Assembly: GCF_900112825.1 (NCBI RefSeq)
Contig: NZ_FONE01000004.1
Location: forward strand, 1 to 64,000
Source of the DNA: Nitrosomonas sp. Nm166
GTDB taxonomy: Bacteria; Pseudomonadota; Gammaproteobacteria; Burkholderiales; Nitrosomonadaceae
Length of the DNA stretch: 64,000 nucleotides
Direction of reading: 5' to 3'
Shown here one piece after another: positions 46,414 through 57,676 of this stretch. Under the pieces are notes generated by a model, which was given only the letters and a program-made list of their open reading frames with translations, searched no databases and was not told the origin of the DNA. Position 1 is the stretch's first letter. Each line of letters starts with the position of its first letter. Made by a program: the position numbers and the translations under genes.

Positions 46414-47106
46414 TCATTGTACATGCGCAACATCGCATAGAACGCCGTCAATCAATTGTTTGACCCGTTGGGCACGATTGGCCAGCCGCGCGTCGTGAGT
46501 AACAATGATCAGGCTTGCATTGACTTGATGATTCAGTTCCAGCATTAAATCAAATACCGCCTCAGCCGTATGGCGGTCAAGATTTCCTGTTGGTTCATCA
46601 GCCAGAATGCAGGCAGGTTGTGTCACCAGCGCACGTGCAACAGCAGCGCGCTGGCGCTCACCACCGGATAATTCGCTCGGCGTATGCGTCAAACGGTGGC
46701 TTAGCCCAACTTGCTGCAAAATAGCGGCTGCACGATCGTACGCCTCCTGATTTGGCAGACGGCGAATCAGGAGCGGCATGGCAACATTTTCCAATGCACT
46801 GAATTCCGGCAACAAGTGATGAAACTGATAAATGAAACCCAGAGAACCATTACGCAGCCGACACCGTTCTTCTTCATTAATTTTCGCAATATCCTGGCCG
46901 AGAATACAGATCTCTCCGCTGGTGGGCGCATCCAATCCGCCGAGCACATGCAGCAGCGTGCTCTTTCCCGAGCCGGATGCACCGACAATTGCAACCATTT
47001 CACCCTCGCTCAAGGTCAGATTAACGCCTTTCAATACCGGAACCGCCAGATCGCCTTGAGAAAATTGCTTAAACAGGTTGTGGCAGGAAATAACGATATC
47101 ATTCAT
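46414..47106 (-). CDS. lolD: LolD, ATPase of the lipoprotein-releasing complex
   Basis: The 230-residue ATPase drives the LolCDE complex, which releases outer-membrane lipoproteins from the inner membrane to LolA. Walker A is GASGSGKST (residues 41-49), the signature [15 protein letters not shown] and Walker [11 protein letters not shown] with the H-loop in IVTHD. The size is standard. The start overlaps the end of the upstream permease gene by eight bases, so they are translationally coupled, as in other proteobacteria. Confidence 0.95.
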   Translation of the reverse strand: MNDIVISCHNLFKQFSQGDLAVPVLKGVNLTLSEGEMVAIVGASGSGKSTLLHVLGGLDAPTSGEICILGQDIAKINEEERCRLRNGSLGFIYQFHHLLPEFSALENVAMPLLIRRLPNQEAYDRAAAILQQVGLSHRLTHTPSELSGGERQRAAVARALVTQPACILADEPTGNLDRHTAEAVFDLMLELNHQVNASLIIVTHDARLANRAQRVKQLIDGVLCDVAHVQ

Positions 47107-48346
47107 AGCGCAGCGCCTCTGCCGGATTCACCTTGGATGCCCGATAGCTGGGATAAATGGTGGCCAATAAACTTAAAATAAACGAAGTGACAGCCACCGT
47201 TGTGATATCGGTCAGCTGCGGGTCGGTAGGAATTTTACTGATGTAATAAACTTCACGCGACAGGAATTGCACATTGAGCAGCCATTCAATAAACGCAACC
47301 ACTTCACCGACATTGTAGGCTAACAGCATGCCGCCGACGACTCCCAGGATAGTGCCAAACACACCAATAAACGTTCCCTGCACAATAAATATTTTCATGA
47401 TGCTGCGCGGGCTGGCACCCAGCGTGCGTAAAATCGCGATATCCGACTGCTTGTCAGTGACCGCCATTACCAATGTAGACACGATATTGAATGCCGCTAC
47501 TGCAATAATCAATGCAAGAATCAATGACAACATGCGTTTTTCAATCTGGATGGCACGAAAATAATTGGCGTGTTGCTTGGTCCAGTCACTGATATGACTA
47601 TCGAGCGTCAGCATGGCAGGTAGTTCCTCCACTACTTTTGGAGCCTGAAACAAATCCGTCAGCTTTAAGCGCACCCCGGAAACAGCATCATTTTCCATAC
47701 GATACAGTTTTTGTGCGTCAAACATGTGAATCAACACCAATCCGGAGTCATATTCAAAATGCCCTACCTCAAAAATACCCACCACCGTGAATTGCTTCAG
47801 GCGCGGCAAAATGCCCGCAGGGGTGACTTGTCCTTGCGGTGAAATCAGCGTGATCTTGTCCCCGATGAAAGTACCCATCATGCGCGCCAATTCCATACCG
47901 ATGACGATGCCAAATTCGCCTGGCACCAGATGGTCCAGTTTGCCACTGACCATGGTTTTTGAAAAATCGGCTACCTTATCTTCCATCGCAGGCAAAATGC
48001 CCCGCACCAGGACGCCCTGTACAACCTGATTGTGTGACAGCATGCCCTGGGCGCTGACATAAGGCGCAGCAGCTTCTACCGCCGGATGCTTGCGGGATTC
48101 TTCTGCGGTCTGCTGCCAGTGACTTAGATTGCCATAGATACTGCCGATCTGAACATGTGAAGCAACTCCCAGAATGCGTGTACGTACTTCTTTCTGGAAA
48201 CCATTCATGACCGACATAACAGTGATGAGTGCCGTCATTCCGAGTGTAATGCCCAGCAGAGAAATCAGTGAAATAAACGAGATGAAGTGATTGCGCTTTT
48301 TGGCGCGCGTATAGCGCAAACCAATGAAAAGTTCATAGGGGGACAC
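47099..48346 (-). CDS. lolC: LolC/LolE-type permease of the lipoprotein-releasing complex
   Basis: The 415-residue protein (from GTG 48346) is the membrane subunit that passes lipoproteins to LolA. The opening [18 protein letters not shown] and first transmembrane block [17 protein letters not shown] fit LolC/LolE. A large periplasmic region follows, then three C-terminal helices ending with [20 protein letters not shown]. The frame is open another 39 codons upstream, but the family sequence begins near GTG 48346; an ATT three codons further out is the other candidate. Only one permease gene is visible, so LolC may form the pair alone. The upstream stretch contains DnaA-box-like sequences. 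Confidence 0.9.
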   Translation of the reverse strand: MSPYELFIGLRYTRAKKRNHFISFISLISLLGITLGMTALITVMSVMNGFQKEVRTRILGVASHVQIGSIYGNLSHWQQTAEESRKHPAVEAAAPYVSAQGMLSHNQVVQGVLVRGILPAMEDKVADFSKTMVSGKLDHLVPGEFGIVIGMELARMMGTFIGDKITLISPQGQVTPAGILPRLKQFTVVGIFEVGHFEYDSGLVLIHMFDAQKLYRMENDAVSGVRLKLTDLFQAPKVVEELPAMLTLDSHISDWTKQHANYFRAIQIEKRMLSLILALIIAVAAFNIVSTLVMAVTDKQSDIAILRTLGASPRSIMKIFIVQGTFIGVFGTILGVVGGMLLAYNVGEVVAFIEWLLNVQFLSREVYYISKIPTDPQLTDITTVAVTSFILSLLATIYPSYRASKVNPAEALRYE

Positions 48347-48428
48347 GAATTTAATACCCGTAATAAGTTTATCCCGGCAGTTTGCCACAACTAACCGAAG
48401 CTTAACAAATAAACAATGATCAAGATGA

Positions 48429-48800
48429 TGTGGAAAAACCTCTGAATGGATAGAAACTATCATTCATGAAGTTTTATACACACTTTGGCTTACGTTTGTT
48501 TCTTGTTGAGGAGTGTTTCGCTATTTTTAGCGAAATGCTGGCACAGGAAAAAATCCGGATCATCCACAAGGGAAGCAAGATCAGATGATCCGTTGGAATA
48601 TCGTTCAATAAAATTGGATGGAGATCATAACTATCTAATATTTAAGTAATAATTAAAGTGTTAAGTTATTAGTCAAGTTAAGAAAAACCATTATAAATAT
48701 ATAAGTTAGCTACTTGTCTAAGAGGTTATTCACAAACTTATCCACAGAAATTGTGAATAACATAATTTATCTTTAACCAAATAATGAAATAGCACTAAAA
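48429..48800. other. Candidate replication origin: DnaA-box cluster downstream of gyrB
   Basis: This AT-rich spacer between gyrB and lolC carries a tight cluster of DnaA boxes: TTATTCACA at 48726-48734, perfect TTATCCACA at 48738-48746 and inverted TGTGAATAA at 48752-48760. Further near-matches are TCATCCACA (48560-48568), TTATACACA (48474-48482) and the inverted TTTTCCACA (48429-48437). Several GATC sites and a run of A/T-rich 13-mer-like sequence lie between. The layout fits an oriC, although many bacteria have it next to dnaA. Left and right limits are approximate; GC skew would decide. Confidence 0.5.
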
Positions 48801-48923
48801 ATGACAGCTAATTCTTGAAAAGCTGGCTAACTAATTCATTAATTTACCAAACTTTATTCAAAACCAGAATAAAAGACTTTATCGGGTTCAAGCAGTCGGC
48901 TTCAGTCACATAGACCCGCTGCC

Positions 48924-51341
<2,418 letters not shown>

Positions 51342-51413
51342 TTAAAGTCTGTATGAAGTTAAACGGAATGTTAAGCATCGAAAATCGTCATTCGTTCTTA
51401 ACCAGAATTATTG

Positions 51414-52529
51414 CTAAATTCTCATCGGCATCACGATATATTTAAATTCTGCTCTTCCTGGTATTGTGATCAGGACGCTGCTGTTGGCGTTTTCAAACGC
51501 ACATTGCACGGTTTCGCTGTCCACATGGTTGAGTAAATCCAAAAGGTAGGTGATGTTAAGGCTGATATCGATCGATTCATTATCATACTTAACTTCCAGC
51601 TCTTCCCGGGCTTCTTCTTGTTCGCTATTTTTGCAGACAATGCATAGGTTATCTTTATTGATGATTAACCGTACTCCACGAAATTTCTCACTTTGATTGG
51701 AGAGAATCGATACTCGCTGCAATGCTTGAAGAAAAGTCAGACGTTCTATTTCAAATAATTTGGTATTTTTTGTTGGAATAACGCGATTGTAATCTGGAAA
51801 TTTGCCATCGATGATTTTAGATGTCAGGATAATATTGGAAAAAGAAAAACGTACTTTGTTTTGGAAGTATTCAATATTGATTGGATCTTCACTGTCGTTG
51901 AGCAGTTTTGACAGTTCAAAAACCGCTTTACGCGGGAGAATGACTTCCTGTTTTGGATATGCTTTCGCTAGGTCAGCTGTCATATAAGCAAGCCGATGCC
52001 CATCAGTGCCGACACTAACGAGGTGTTTTTCTTCTACGAGTAATAAAAGGCCGTTGAGATAATAGCGAATATCCTGTTGTGCAACAGCAAATTGAACATG
52101 ATGCAAAAGCTTTTTTAGCTCACTTTGTTTGAGTGTGACAAAAACATCGGATTTCGATTCTTCAACGATTTCTGGAAAATCTTCAACTGGCAATATTTGT
52201 AAATTAAAAGCACTCTTACCGGATTTTACATGCAAATGATCATCCTGCCGTGTCAGCAGAATTTCAGCATCTGATGCGAGGGCACGAAGAATATCCTGCA
52301 ATTTTTTAGCAGCTACTGTCAGAGAAAAGCTTTGTTGCGCCGTAGAATCTTTCTCAGCAGTTGTTTTGATTTGTATTTCCAGATCGGTGGTCAAAAATGA
52401 AATCTTTTCTTCATTCTGTTGGATCAGAACATTGGATAGAATGGGCAGCGTTTGGCGGCGCTCTACAATACCAGTAACTGTTTGCAACGGTCTCAGCAAG
52501 GCATCGCGGTTAGTTTTTATTAAAAGCAT
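51414..52529 (-). CDS. dnaN: DNA polymerase III beta clamp
   Basis: The 371-residue sliding clamp forms a ring that holds DNA polymerase III on DNA. The first residues MLLIKTNRDALLRPLQTVTGIVERRQTLPILSN are typical, quoted in parts: NRDALLRPLQTVTG and RRQTLPILSN. The three clamp domains follow, with the conserved SVGTDGHRLAYMT segment near residue 170 and the C-terminal strand IVMPMRI. Length is standard. It is preceded by a 193-base spacer with two DnaA boxes and followed by gyrB. Confidence 0.97.
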   Translation of the reverse strand: MLLIKTNRDALLRPLQTVTGIVERRQTLPILSNVLIQQNEEKISFLTTDLEIQIKTTAEKDSTAQQSFSLTVAAKKLQDILRALASDAEILLTRQDDHLHVKSGKSAFNLQILPVEDFPEIVEESKSDVFVTLKQSELKKLLHHVQFAVAQQDIRYYLNGLLLLVEEKHLVSVGTDGHRLAYMTADLAKAYPKQEVILPRKAVFELSKLLNDSEDPINIEYFQNKVRFSFSNIILTSKIIDGKFPDYNRVIPTKNTKLFEIERLTFLQALQRVSILSNQSEKFRGVRLIINKDNLCIVCKNSEQEEAREELEVKYDNESIDISLNITYLLDLLNHVDSETVQCAFENANSSVLITIPGRAEFKYIVMPMRI

Positions 52530-52657
52530 TGATATAAGAATAGTAATAATTAAATAATGTCTTCAATCTTTCTGTATATTTTCTAACATTTAATGAATAT
52601 CAACACGATAGCACAGTTTTGAAGTTTGTATCATCCTTGTATAAGCGTTGAATAGTT

Positions 52658-52701
52658 TGTGGATAAAAATGAAGAATGACAGTATCTACAAGTTATACAC
52701 A
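52658..52701. promoter_or_regulatory. DnaA boxes between dnaA and dnaN
   Basis: An inverted perfect box TGTGGATAA lies at 52658-52666 and TTATACACA at 52693-52701 in the spacer between the dnaA stop and the dnaN start. They may control dnaN expression or form part of the origin region. Confidence 0.6.
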
Positions 52702-52722
52702 AATTATTAAAACAATTATTAA

Positions 52723-54096
52723 TTAACCTCTCAAAATCATAATTAGTGCATTAAAATCTCGATTTACCACAGGATCTGAAATACGTAACTCGCTGATTTT
52801 TCTATAACCATGTAATACGGTTGTATGATCTCTTCCACCGAAAGCTTCACCAATATCGGGTAAGCTCAAAGAAGTCAGCTCTTTGGCGATTGCCATCGCC
52901 ATTTGGCGGGGTCTGGCGACGATGCGAGTGCGTTTTTTTGAATACATCTCAGAAACTTTGATTTTATAGTAGTCTGCGACGGTTTTTTGGATGTTCTCAA
53001 TGGATATCTGGCGGCTTTGCACAGCCAGTAAGTCTTTTAAGGCCTCTTTGGCCAGATCGAGTGTGATTTCTTGACCGATAAAGCGTGAAAAGGCGAGTAC
53101 CCGCTTTAATGCGCCTTCTAATTCCCGGACGTTCGAGCGAATATGCTTGGCAATGAAGAAAGCTACGCTTTCATCCAAGCGGATTTTTTCCAGTTCAGCT
53201 TTCTTTAGCAAGATGGCAACGCGCATTTCCAGCTCTGGTGGTTCCACTGCTACGGTTAATCCCCATCCAAAGCGCGACACCAGGCGTTCTTCCAGTCCGG
53301 AAATTTCTTTTGGATAAGAATCGCAAGTGATGATGACTTGTTTATGCCTTTCTACGAGCGCATTGAAGGCGTAGAAGAATTCTTCTTGGGTACGATTTTT
53401 TCCGCCGAAGAATTGCACATCGTCCACCAGTAACAGATCGAGCGAATGATAGTAAAGCTTAAACTTATCAAAAGCTTTATGCTGATAGGCACTGACAACG
53501 TCAGATACGTATTTTTCAGCATGCACATAACGGATTTTTGCATTTTTATCCTTTTCATGCACGTAATTGCCAATTGCCTGGATCAGGTGAGTTTTTCCTA
53601 AGCCCACGCCGCCATAGATAAAAAGCGGGTTATAGGCAATCCCCGGCGATTCCGCAACTTGGATTGCACCTGCTCGGGCTAATTGGTTAGCTTTTCCGGT
53701 AACGAAATTATCAAATGTAAAATTTGGATTCAGCCGGCTGGGATTTTTCTTGGTAGGTGGATATATTGCACTCGAGTCAGGTTTTGGTTCCTCCTGTACC
53801 CGTACAGGAGCTGGGTCAGAGTGAGTATTTTTACTTTCCGTTTGATCTGCGAGTTTTAGATGAAACTGAATTCTTTTAGCAAAATATCCTTGGGCCATTG
53901 CTTCTATATGAGTAATAAAATTGTCTTTTACCCATTGAGAAACAAAACGATTGGGAGCAATCAGCACCACTTCATTGTCGCTATTTAGCGAGGAATCAAT
54001 CTGTAGAGGTTTGATCCAAGTATTAAACTGTTGAGCATTCAAGTCTTTTCTAAAATGATCAAGGCAAGATAACCAGAAGGTGTTAAGTGACTGCAT
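52723..54096 (-). CDS. dnaA: Chromosomal replication initiator DnaA
   Basis: The 457-residue initiator binds DnaA boxes and opens the origin. Domain I starts SLNTFWLSCLDHFRKDL, domain II is the short Glu/Pro/Ser-rich linker, and the AAA+ domain has Walker A GGVGLGKTHL and Walker B LLLVDDVQFF. The C-terminal DNA-binding domain has RPRQMAMAIAKELT and GGRDHTTVLH. The chosen ATG at 54096 gives the normal family opening; an ORF extends upstream to 54156, but the added residues (MYLYYVAVAF) do not look like DnaA. The gene follows panC directly on the same strand, with no rpmH gene nearby. Confidence 0.96.
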   Translation of the reverse strand: MQSLNTFWLSCLDHFRKDLNAQQFNTWIKPLQIDSSLNSDNEVVLIAPNRFVSQWVKDNFITHIEAMAQGYFAKRIQFHLKLADQTESKNTHSDPAPVRVQEEPKPDSSAIYPPTKKNPSRLNPNFTFDNFVTGKANQLARAGAIQVAESPGIAYNPLFIYGGVGLGKTHLIQAIGNYVHEKDKNAKIRYVHAEKYVSDVVSAYQHKAFDKFKLYYHSLDLLLVDDVQFFGGKNRTQEEFFYAFNALVERHKQVIITCDSYPKEISGLEERLVSRFGWGLTVAVEPPELEMRVAILLKKAELEKIRLDESVAFFIAKHIRSNVRELEGALKRVLAFSRFIGQEITLDLAKEALKDLLAVQSRQISIENIQKTVADYYKIKVSEMYSKKRTRIVARPRQMAMAIAKELTSLSLPDIGEAFGGRDHTTVLHGYRKISELRISDPVVNRDFNALIMILRG

Positions 54097-54166
54097 AATT
54101 TTTGGTTCTTTATCCATCTGGCTTTGAAAGGCAACAGCAACGTAATATAAATACAAAAAACTAATT

Positions 54167-54991
54167 TTATATTTCCAGATTGTCGATCAACCGTGTGTTA
54201 TCTAACCAAGCTGCACCTAGTACGACCAAGTCTTGGTCGTTGCTCTGTGCAGGCATCAGTGAACTGCGGTTTTGGATTTGAATGTAATCAACTTTCCAAC
54301 CTCTTTTCACCAGATTGTTAATTGCGTTTTCTTGGAGGGTCAGAAAATCTTTACAGCCGGAAATAATTTCTTGCCTGATCTTAAGCAGCGTTTGATAGAG
54401 ATTACGAGCTTCTAACCGTTGTACTTTATTCAAATATTGATTGCGCGAGCTTAACGCCAACCCATCAGATGCACGAACCGTTTCACCCGCAACAATCTCA
54501 ATAGGCAAATTCAACTGTCTTACCATTTCACGCACAATATGCAGTTGCTGATAATCTTTTTTGCCGAATACAGCAATATCGGGTTGAATAATATTGAACA
54601 ATTTCAGTACGATGGTTGCGACGCCACGGAAAAATCCCGACCGAAATTTTCCTTCTAAAGTATCTGCCACAGGTGGTAATGCTAACAAGAATTCTTGCTT
54701 TGTTGGGAAAAGAATTTTTTCATTGGGCGCAAAAACACTATTGACATTCAGCTCAGCCAGCAATTTGCAGTCATCATCCAAGGTGCGCGGATACCGATTA
54801 AAATCTTCATGCGGCAGGAATTGTAGCCGATTAACAAAAATACTGACCACAACACAATCAGAGAGCTGTTTTGCTTGCTTTACCAATGCAAGATGGCCTG
54901 CATGCAAATTGCCCATCGTAGGAACAAAAGCAATTCCTCGTTCATGCTTGAGGTCTTCACGCAGTGAAGGAATGTCAGTAAAGATTTTCAC
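54167..54991 (-). CDS. panC: Pantothenate synthetase
   Basis: The 274-residue enzyme joins pantoate and beta-alanine with ATP to make pantothenate. It is an adenylate-forming nucleotidylyltransferase. The HIGH-like nucleotide site is in [16 protein letters not shown] near residues 22-37, and the KMSKS-like segment is in [12 protein letters not shown] 54991 is the probable start, giving [14 protein letters not shown]; the frame continues upstream through panB's end. It is 13 bases downstream of panB and is the standard partner in coenzyme A synthesis. Confidence 0.95.
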   Translation of the reverse strand: MKIFTDIPSLREDLKHERGIAFVPTMGNLHAGHLALVKQAKQLSDCVVVSIFVNRLQFLPHEDFNRYPRTLDDDCKLLAELNVNSVFAPNEKILFPTKQEFLLALPPVADTLEGKFRSGFFRGVATIVLKLFNIIQPDIAVFGKKDYQQLHIVREMVRQLNLPIEIVAGETVRASDGLALSSRNQYLNKVQRLEARNLYQTLLKIRQEIISGCKDFLTLQENAINNLVKRGWKVDYIQIQNRSSLMPAQSNDQDLVVLGAAWLDNTRLIDNLEI

Positions 54992-55004
54992 CACTAGCCG
55001 TCGA

Positions 55005-55796
55005 TTAAAATTCGTGTTCTTGACCTGGAAATTGCCCTGTTTTGACAGCAACCACATAATTTGCTACCGCTTCCTGGATATTGTTTGCACCCACCATAAA
55101 GTCTTTAACAAAACGCGGTTTTTTACCTTGAAATAGTCCCAGCATATCATGAAGCACCAAGACTTGAGCTGAGCAATTCACACCTGCACCAATGCCGATG
55201 GTAGGAATAGCCAGTGCACGGGTAATCTCTTTAGCTAGTTTTGCTGGTACAACTTCCATTACCAGCAGGCTAGCACCGGCTTTTTCCAGTATTTTTGCAT
55301 CATTGAGTAACTGTTTAGCTGATTTTTCCGAATTACCCTGTAATTTATAACCACCCAATTGATGGACTGATTGCGGTGTCAAACCGATGTGGGCACAAAC
55401 CGGAATCCCGCGCCGTGCCAGAAATTCGACGGTATCCGCCATAATTTTGCCACCTTCAATTTTAACCATATGCGCACCCGCAGCCATGATCCTGGAAGCG
55501 TTCTGAAAAGCTTGTTCAGGTGAAGCCTGATAACTGCCAAACGGCATGTCGGTCATAATGAATGCCTTGCTGGAACCGCGCGCAACACAACGGGTATGAT
55601 AAATCATGTCGTCCAATGTGACGGACAAGGTAGTATTGTCTCCGTGCAATACGTTTCCCAGTGAATCACCCACCAGCAATACCTCGACCCCCGCATTTTC
55701 CAGAATGTTTGCAAAGATTGCGTCATAACAGGTCAAAGCAGCAAATTTTTCATGGTTCTCATGCATTTTCTGTAGTGTGGTTTGTGTGATTCTCAT
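55005..55796 (-). CDS. panB: Ketopantoate hydroxymethyltransferase
   Basis: The 263-residue enzyme converts ketoisovalerate and methylenetetrahydrofolate to ketopantoate, the first step of pantothenate synthesis. Family segments are [30 protein letters not shown] (quoted in parts: [13 protein letters not shown] and LLVGDSLGN), [11 protein letters not shown] and [19 protein letters not shown] 55796 gives the usual [11 protein letters not shown] opening; a TTG at 55811 would add five residues. It is the first gene of the minus-strand panB-panC pair. Confidence 0.95.
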   Translation of the reverse strand: MRITQTTLQKMHENHEKFAALTCYDAIFANILENAGVEVLLVGDSLGNVLHGDNTTLSVTLDDMIYHTRCVARGSSKAFIMTDMPFGSYQASPEQAFQNASRIMAAGAHMVKIEGGKIMADTVEFLARRGIPVCAHIGLTPQSVHQLGGYKLQGNSEKSAKQLLNDAKILEKAGASLLVMEVVPAKLAKEITRALAIPTIGIGAGVNCSAQVLVLHDMLGLFQGKKPRFVKDFMVGANNIQEAVANYVVAVKTGQFPGQEHEF

Positions 55797-56236
55797 GCTT
55801 TGTATTGACAATTATCAAATATTGATTGGTAAAAAGGATTAGGTTGCAGGGCACTTTTTTATCCATTCTATCCCGATTTCTCAAAACATCAGGTCGGTTT
55901 GCTTCATCTACGTTTCTCAGTATTACCGAAATGTTTTTCGCCTTCGAGGGGACGCTTATTCTATTTACCGAAACTAGCTTCGCCAGGTCGTATGTTTTGC
56001 TTTCATAACATGATTAGAATTATATAGATTATTTGATTTTATTTTCAATGTATTAACTAACTCTAAAAACTATATGTTCTGATGCTAATAATTTTTGGCA
56101 CACCGTTTGCTTATATCTATAGTGAAGGCAACCGAGATTGAACAGGTTGACCTGACGGGAACGTTATCAAAATTCTTTAATACAGGGACTTATCGTTATT
56201 TAAGTTATTAGTTCAGGTGTTACGGAAACCAATAAA
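55797..56236. other. Intergenic region before the right-hand cassette
   Basis: No convincing gene. The plus strand gives only a 60-residue frame without known features. It separates the housekeeping panB operon from the plus-strand cassette and probably contains the cassette's promoter. No terminal repeat or tRNA attachment site was found by eye. Confidence 0.4.
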
Positions 56237-56941
56237 TTGGAGGGTCATATCATGTATCAGGGCGAAAACGCATTCGAATTCAATCCGGAAATGAGCAATT
56301 TTGAAGGTGAACAATATGAAGGTGAGGGCGAGCAATATGAAAACGAGCAATTCGAGTTTGGTGAAGCAGAGTGGAGAGAAGTATTTAGCGAGAGTGAGGT
56401 GATGGAACTGACCGCCGAACTCATGGAAGTGACTAATGAGGAAGAGCTTGATCGCTTCCTGGGCAAATTGATCAAGAAAGCTGGAGGAGCTATCGGTAAA
56501 GTGGTGAAATCTCCCATCGGTCGAGCTGTGGGGGGCGTGCTCAAGGGTGTCGCCAAAAAAGCCTTGCCTATTGCTGGCGGTGCACTGGGGGCCTATTTCG
56601 GTGGACCATTGGGAGCCAAGATCGGTAGTGGTCTCGCTTCTGCAGCAGGAAAGGCATTGGGGCTGGAACTGGAAGCGTTAAGTCACGAAGATCGTGAATT
56701 CGAAGGTGGAAAACAATTCGTACGTTTTGCCGCTAACACCGTCAAAAATGCAGTTTCAGCGCCTGCTTCCACCGATCCACGCACTGCTGCCCAAACTGCA
56801 GCTACTAAAGCCGCGCAAATATATGCACCAAATCTGTTAGGCCCGGGCTCAAGACCCGCTGCGCCATCAACCGCTGCGGGCAAAAGTCGTGGTGGTCGAT
56901 GGATTCGGCAAGGCCGCAACATCATCATTTTCAATGCCTGA
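56237..56941 (+). CDS. Core-repeat protein 1 (acidic-aromatic leader, Gly/Ala core, GRW tail)
   Basis: I do not recognise a named family. The 234-residue product has three parts. Residues 1-45 are acidic and aromatic (ENAFEFNPEM, EGEQYEGEGEQYE, FEFGEAEW) without a signal peptide. Residues about 55-175 form the shared core: AELMEVTNEEELDRFLGKL, then KKAGGAIGKVVKSPIGRA and Gly/Ala-rich helices GGALGAYFGGPLGAKIGSGL, ending in a coiled-coil-like piece. The C-terminus has GGRWIRQGRNIIIFNA. The helices look like glycine-zipper or membrane-active elements. It is strongly related to the next gene and to the third core in the protein cut by the right edge. A possible role as cargo, toxin or structural subunit is inference. 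Confidence 0.8.
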   Translation: MEGHIMYQGENAFEFNPEMSNFEGEQYEGEGEQYENEQFEFGEAEWREVFSESEVMELTAELMEVTNEEELDRFLGKLIKKAGGAIGKVVKSPIGRAVGGVLKGVAKKALPIAGGALGAYFGGPLGAKIGSGLASAAGKALGLELEALSHEDREFEGGKQFVRFAANTVKNAVSAPASTDPRTAAQTAATKAAQIYAPNLLGPGSRPAAPSTAAGKSRGGRWIRQGRNIIIFNA

Positions 56942-56980
56942 ACGATTTCCTGATAACGATTTTCCGAGGAGGACAGCATC

Positions 56981-57670
56981 ATGCACGATATCGACCGCAC
57001 GCAACTGGAAACCAGCGATGAGCTGGAAAATTACAATTACGAATATGAACAATACGAAGATGGTGAAACCGAATGGAGCGCTGAAACGGGTGTTTTCAGT
57101 GAAATGCAGGTTATGGAGCTCGCAGCGGAGCTGCTGGAGGTCAGTAGCGAAGAAGAGTTGGAGCAGTTCTTGGGCAGTCTCATCAAAAAGGCGGGTCGGG
57201 CTGCTGGTCAGTTTATCAAGTCACCGGTAGGTCAACAGCTTGGCGGTCTCCTGAAAGGTGCAGCCAAGAAAGCGCTGCCCATGATGGGGAGCGCCATTGG
57301 GGGTTATTTCGGCGGAAGCAGCGGGGCCAAAATCGGCAGTCAGGTCGCGTCCACTGCCGGCCGAATCTTCGGCTTGGAATTGGAGGGATTAAGTCTGGAG
57401 GACCAGGAATTCGAGGCCGCGAAAAGCTTCGTTCAGTTCGCTGGAGCAGCCGCTAAAAATGCAACCTCGGCACCGCCGACGGCGAATCCACGGGCGGTCG
57501 CCCAGTCAGCCATGCTGGCAGCCGCTCGTCAACTGGCGCCCGGGCTGGTTAGCAGCACCCGGCCTGCCACCTCTGGTGGCAAAGCGGGTGCTTGCCCTTC
57601 TTGCGGAAGTGGGGCCAAGAGCGGCCGCTGGATGCGTCGCGGCAACAAAATTATTTTGTTTGGGGCGTGA
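56981..57670 (+). CDS. Core-repeat protein 2, paralogue of the preceding gene
   Basis: The 229-residue product is a close paralogue of the 234-residue protein 40 bases upstream. It has the acidic-aromatic leader (ENYNYEYEQYEDGETEW), the core AELLEVSSEEELEQFLGSLI followed by KKAGRAAGQFIKSPVGQQ, the glycine-zipper block AIGGYFGGSSGAKIGSQV, and the tail GRWMRRGNKIILFGA. It has a CPSC cysteine motif (ACPSCGSGAK) just before the tail that copy 1 lacks. AGGAGG is an excellent ribosome-binding site. Tandem duplication is likely. The function is unknown. Confidence 0.8.
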   Translation: MHDIDRTQLETSDELENYNYEYEQYEDGETEWSAETGVFSEMQVMELAAELLEVSSEEELEQFLGSLIKKAGRAAGQFIKSPVGQQLGGLLKGAAKKALPMMGSAIGGYFGGSSGAKIGSQVASTAGRIFGLELEGLSLEDQEFEAAKSFVQFAGAAAKNATSAPPTANPRAVAQSAMLAAARQLAPGLVSSTRPATSGGKAGACPSCGSGAKSGRWMRRGNKIILFGA

Positions 57671-57676
57671 GTCATC

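Noticed and set aside
55826-56008. 60-residue plus-strand frame upstream of the cassette
   Set aside because: No conserved motif or ribosome-binding site; could not be told from chance.
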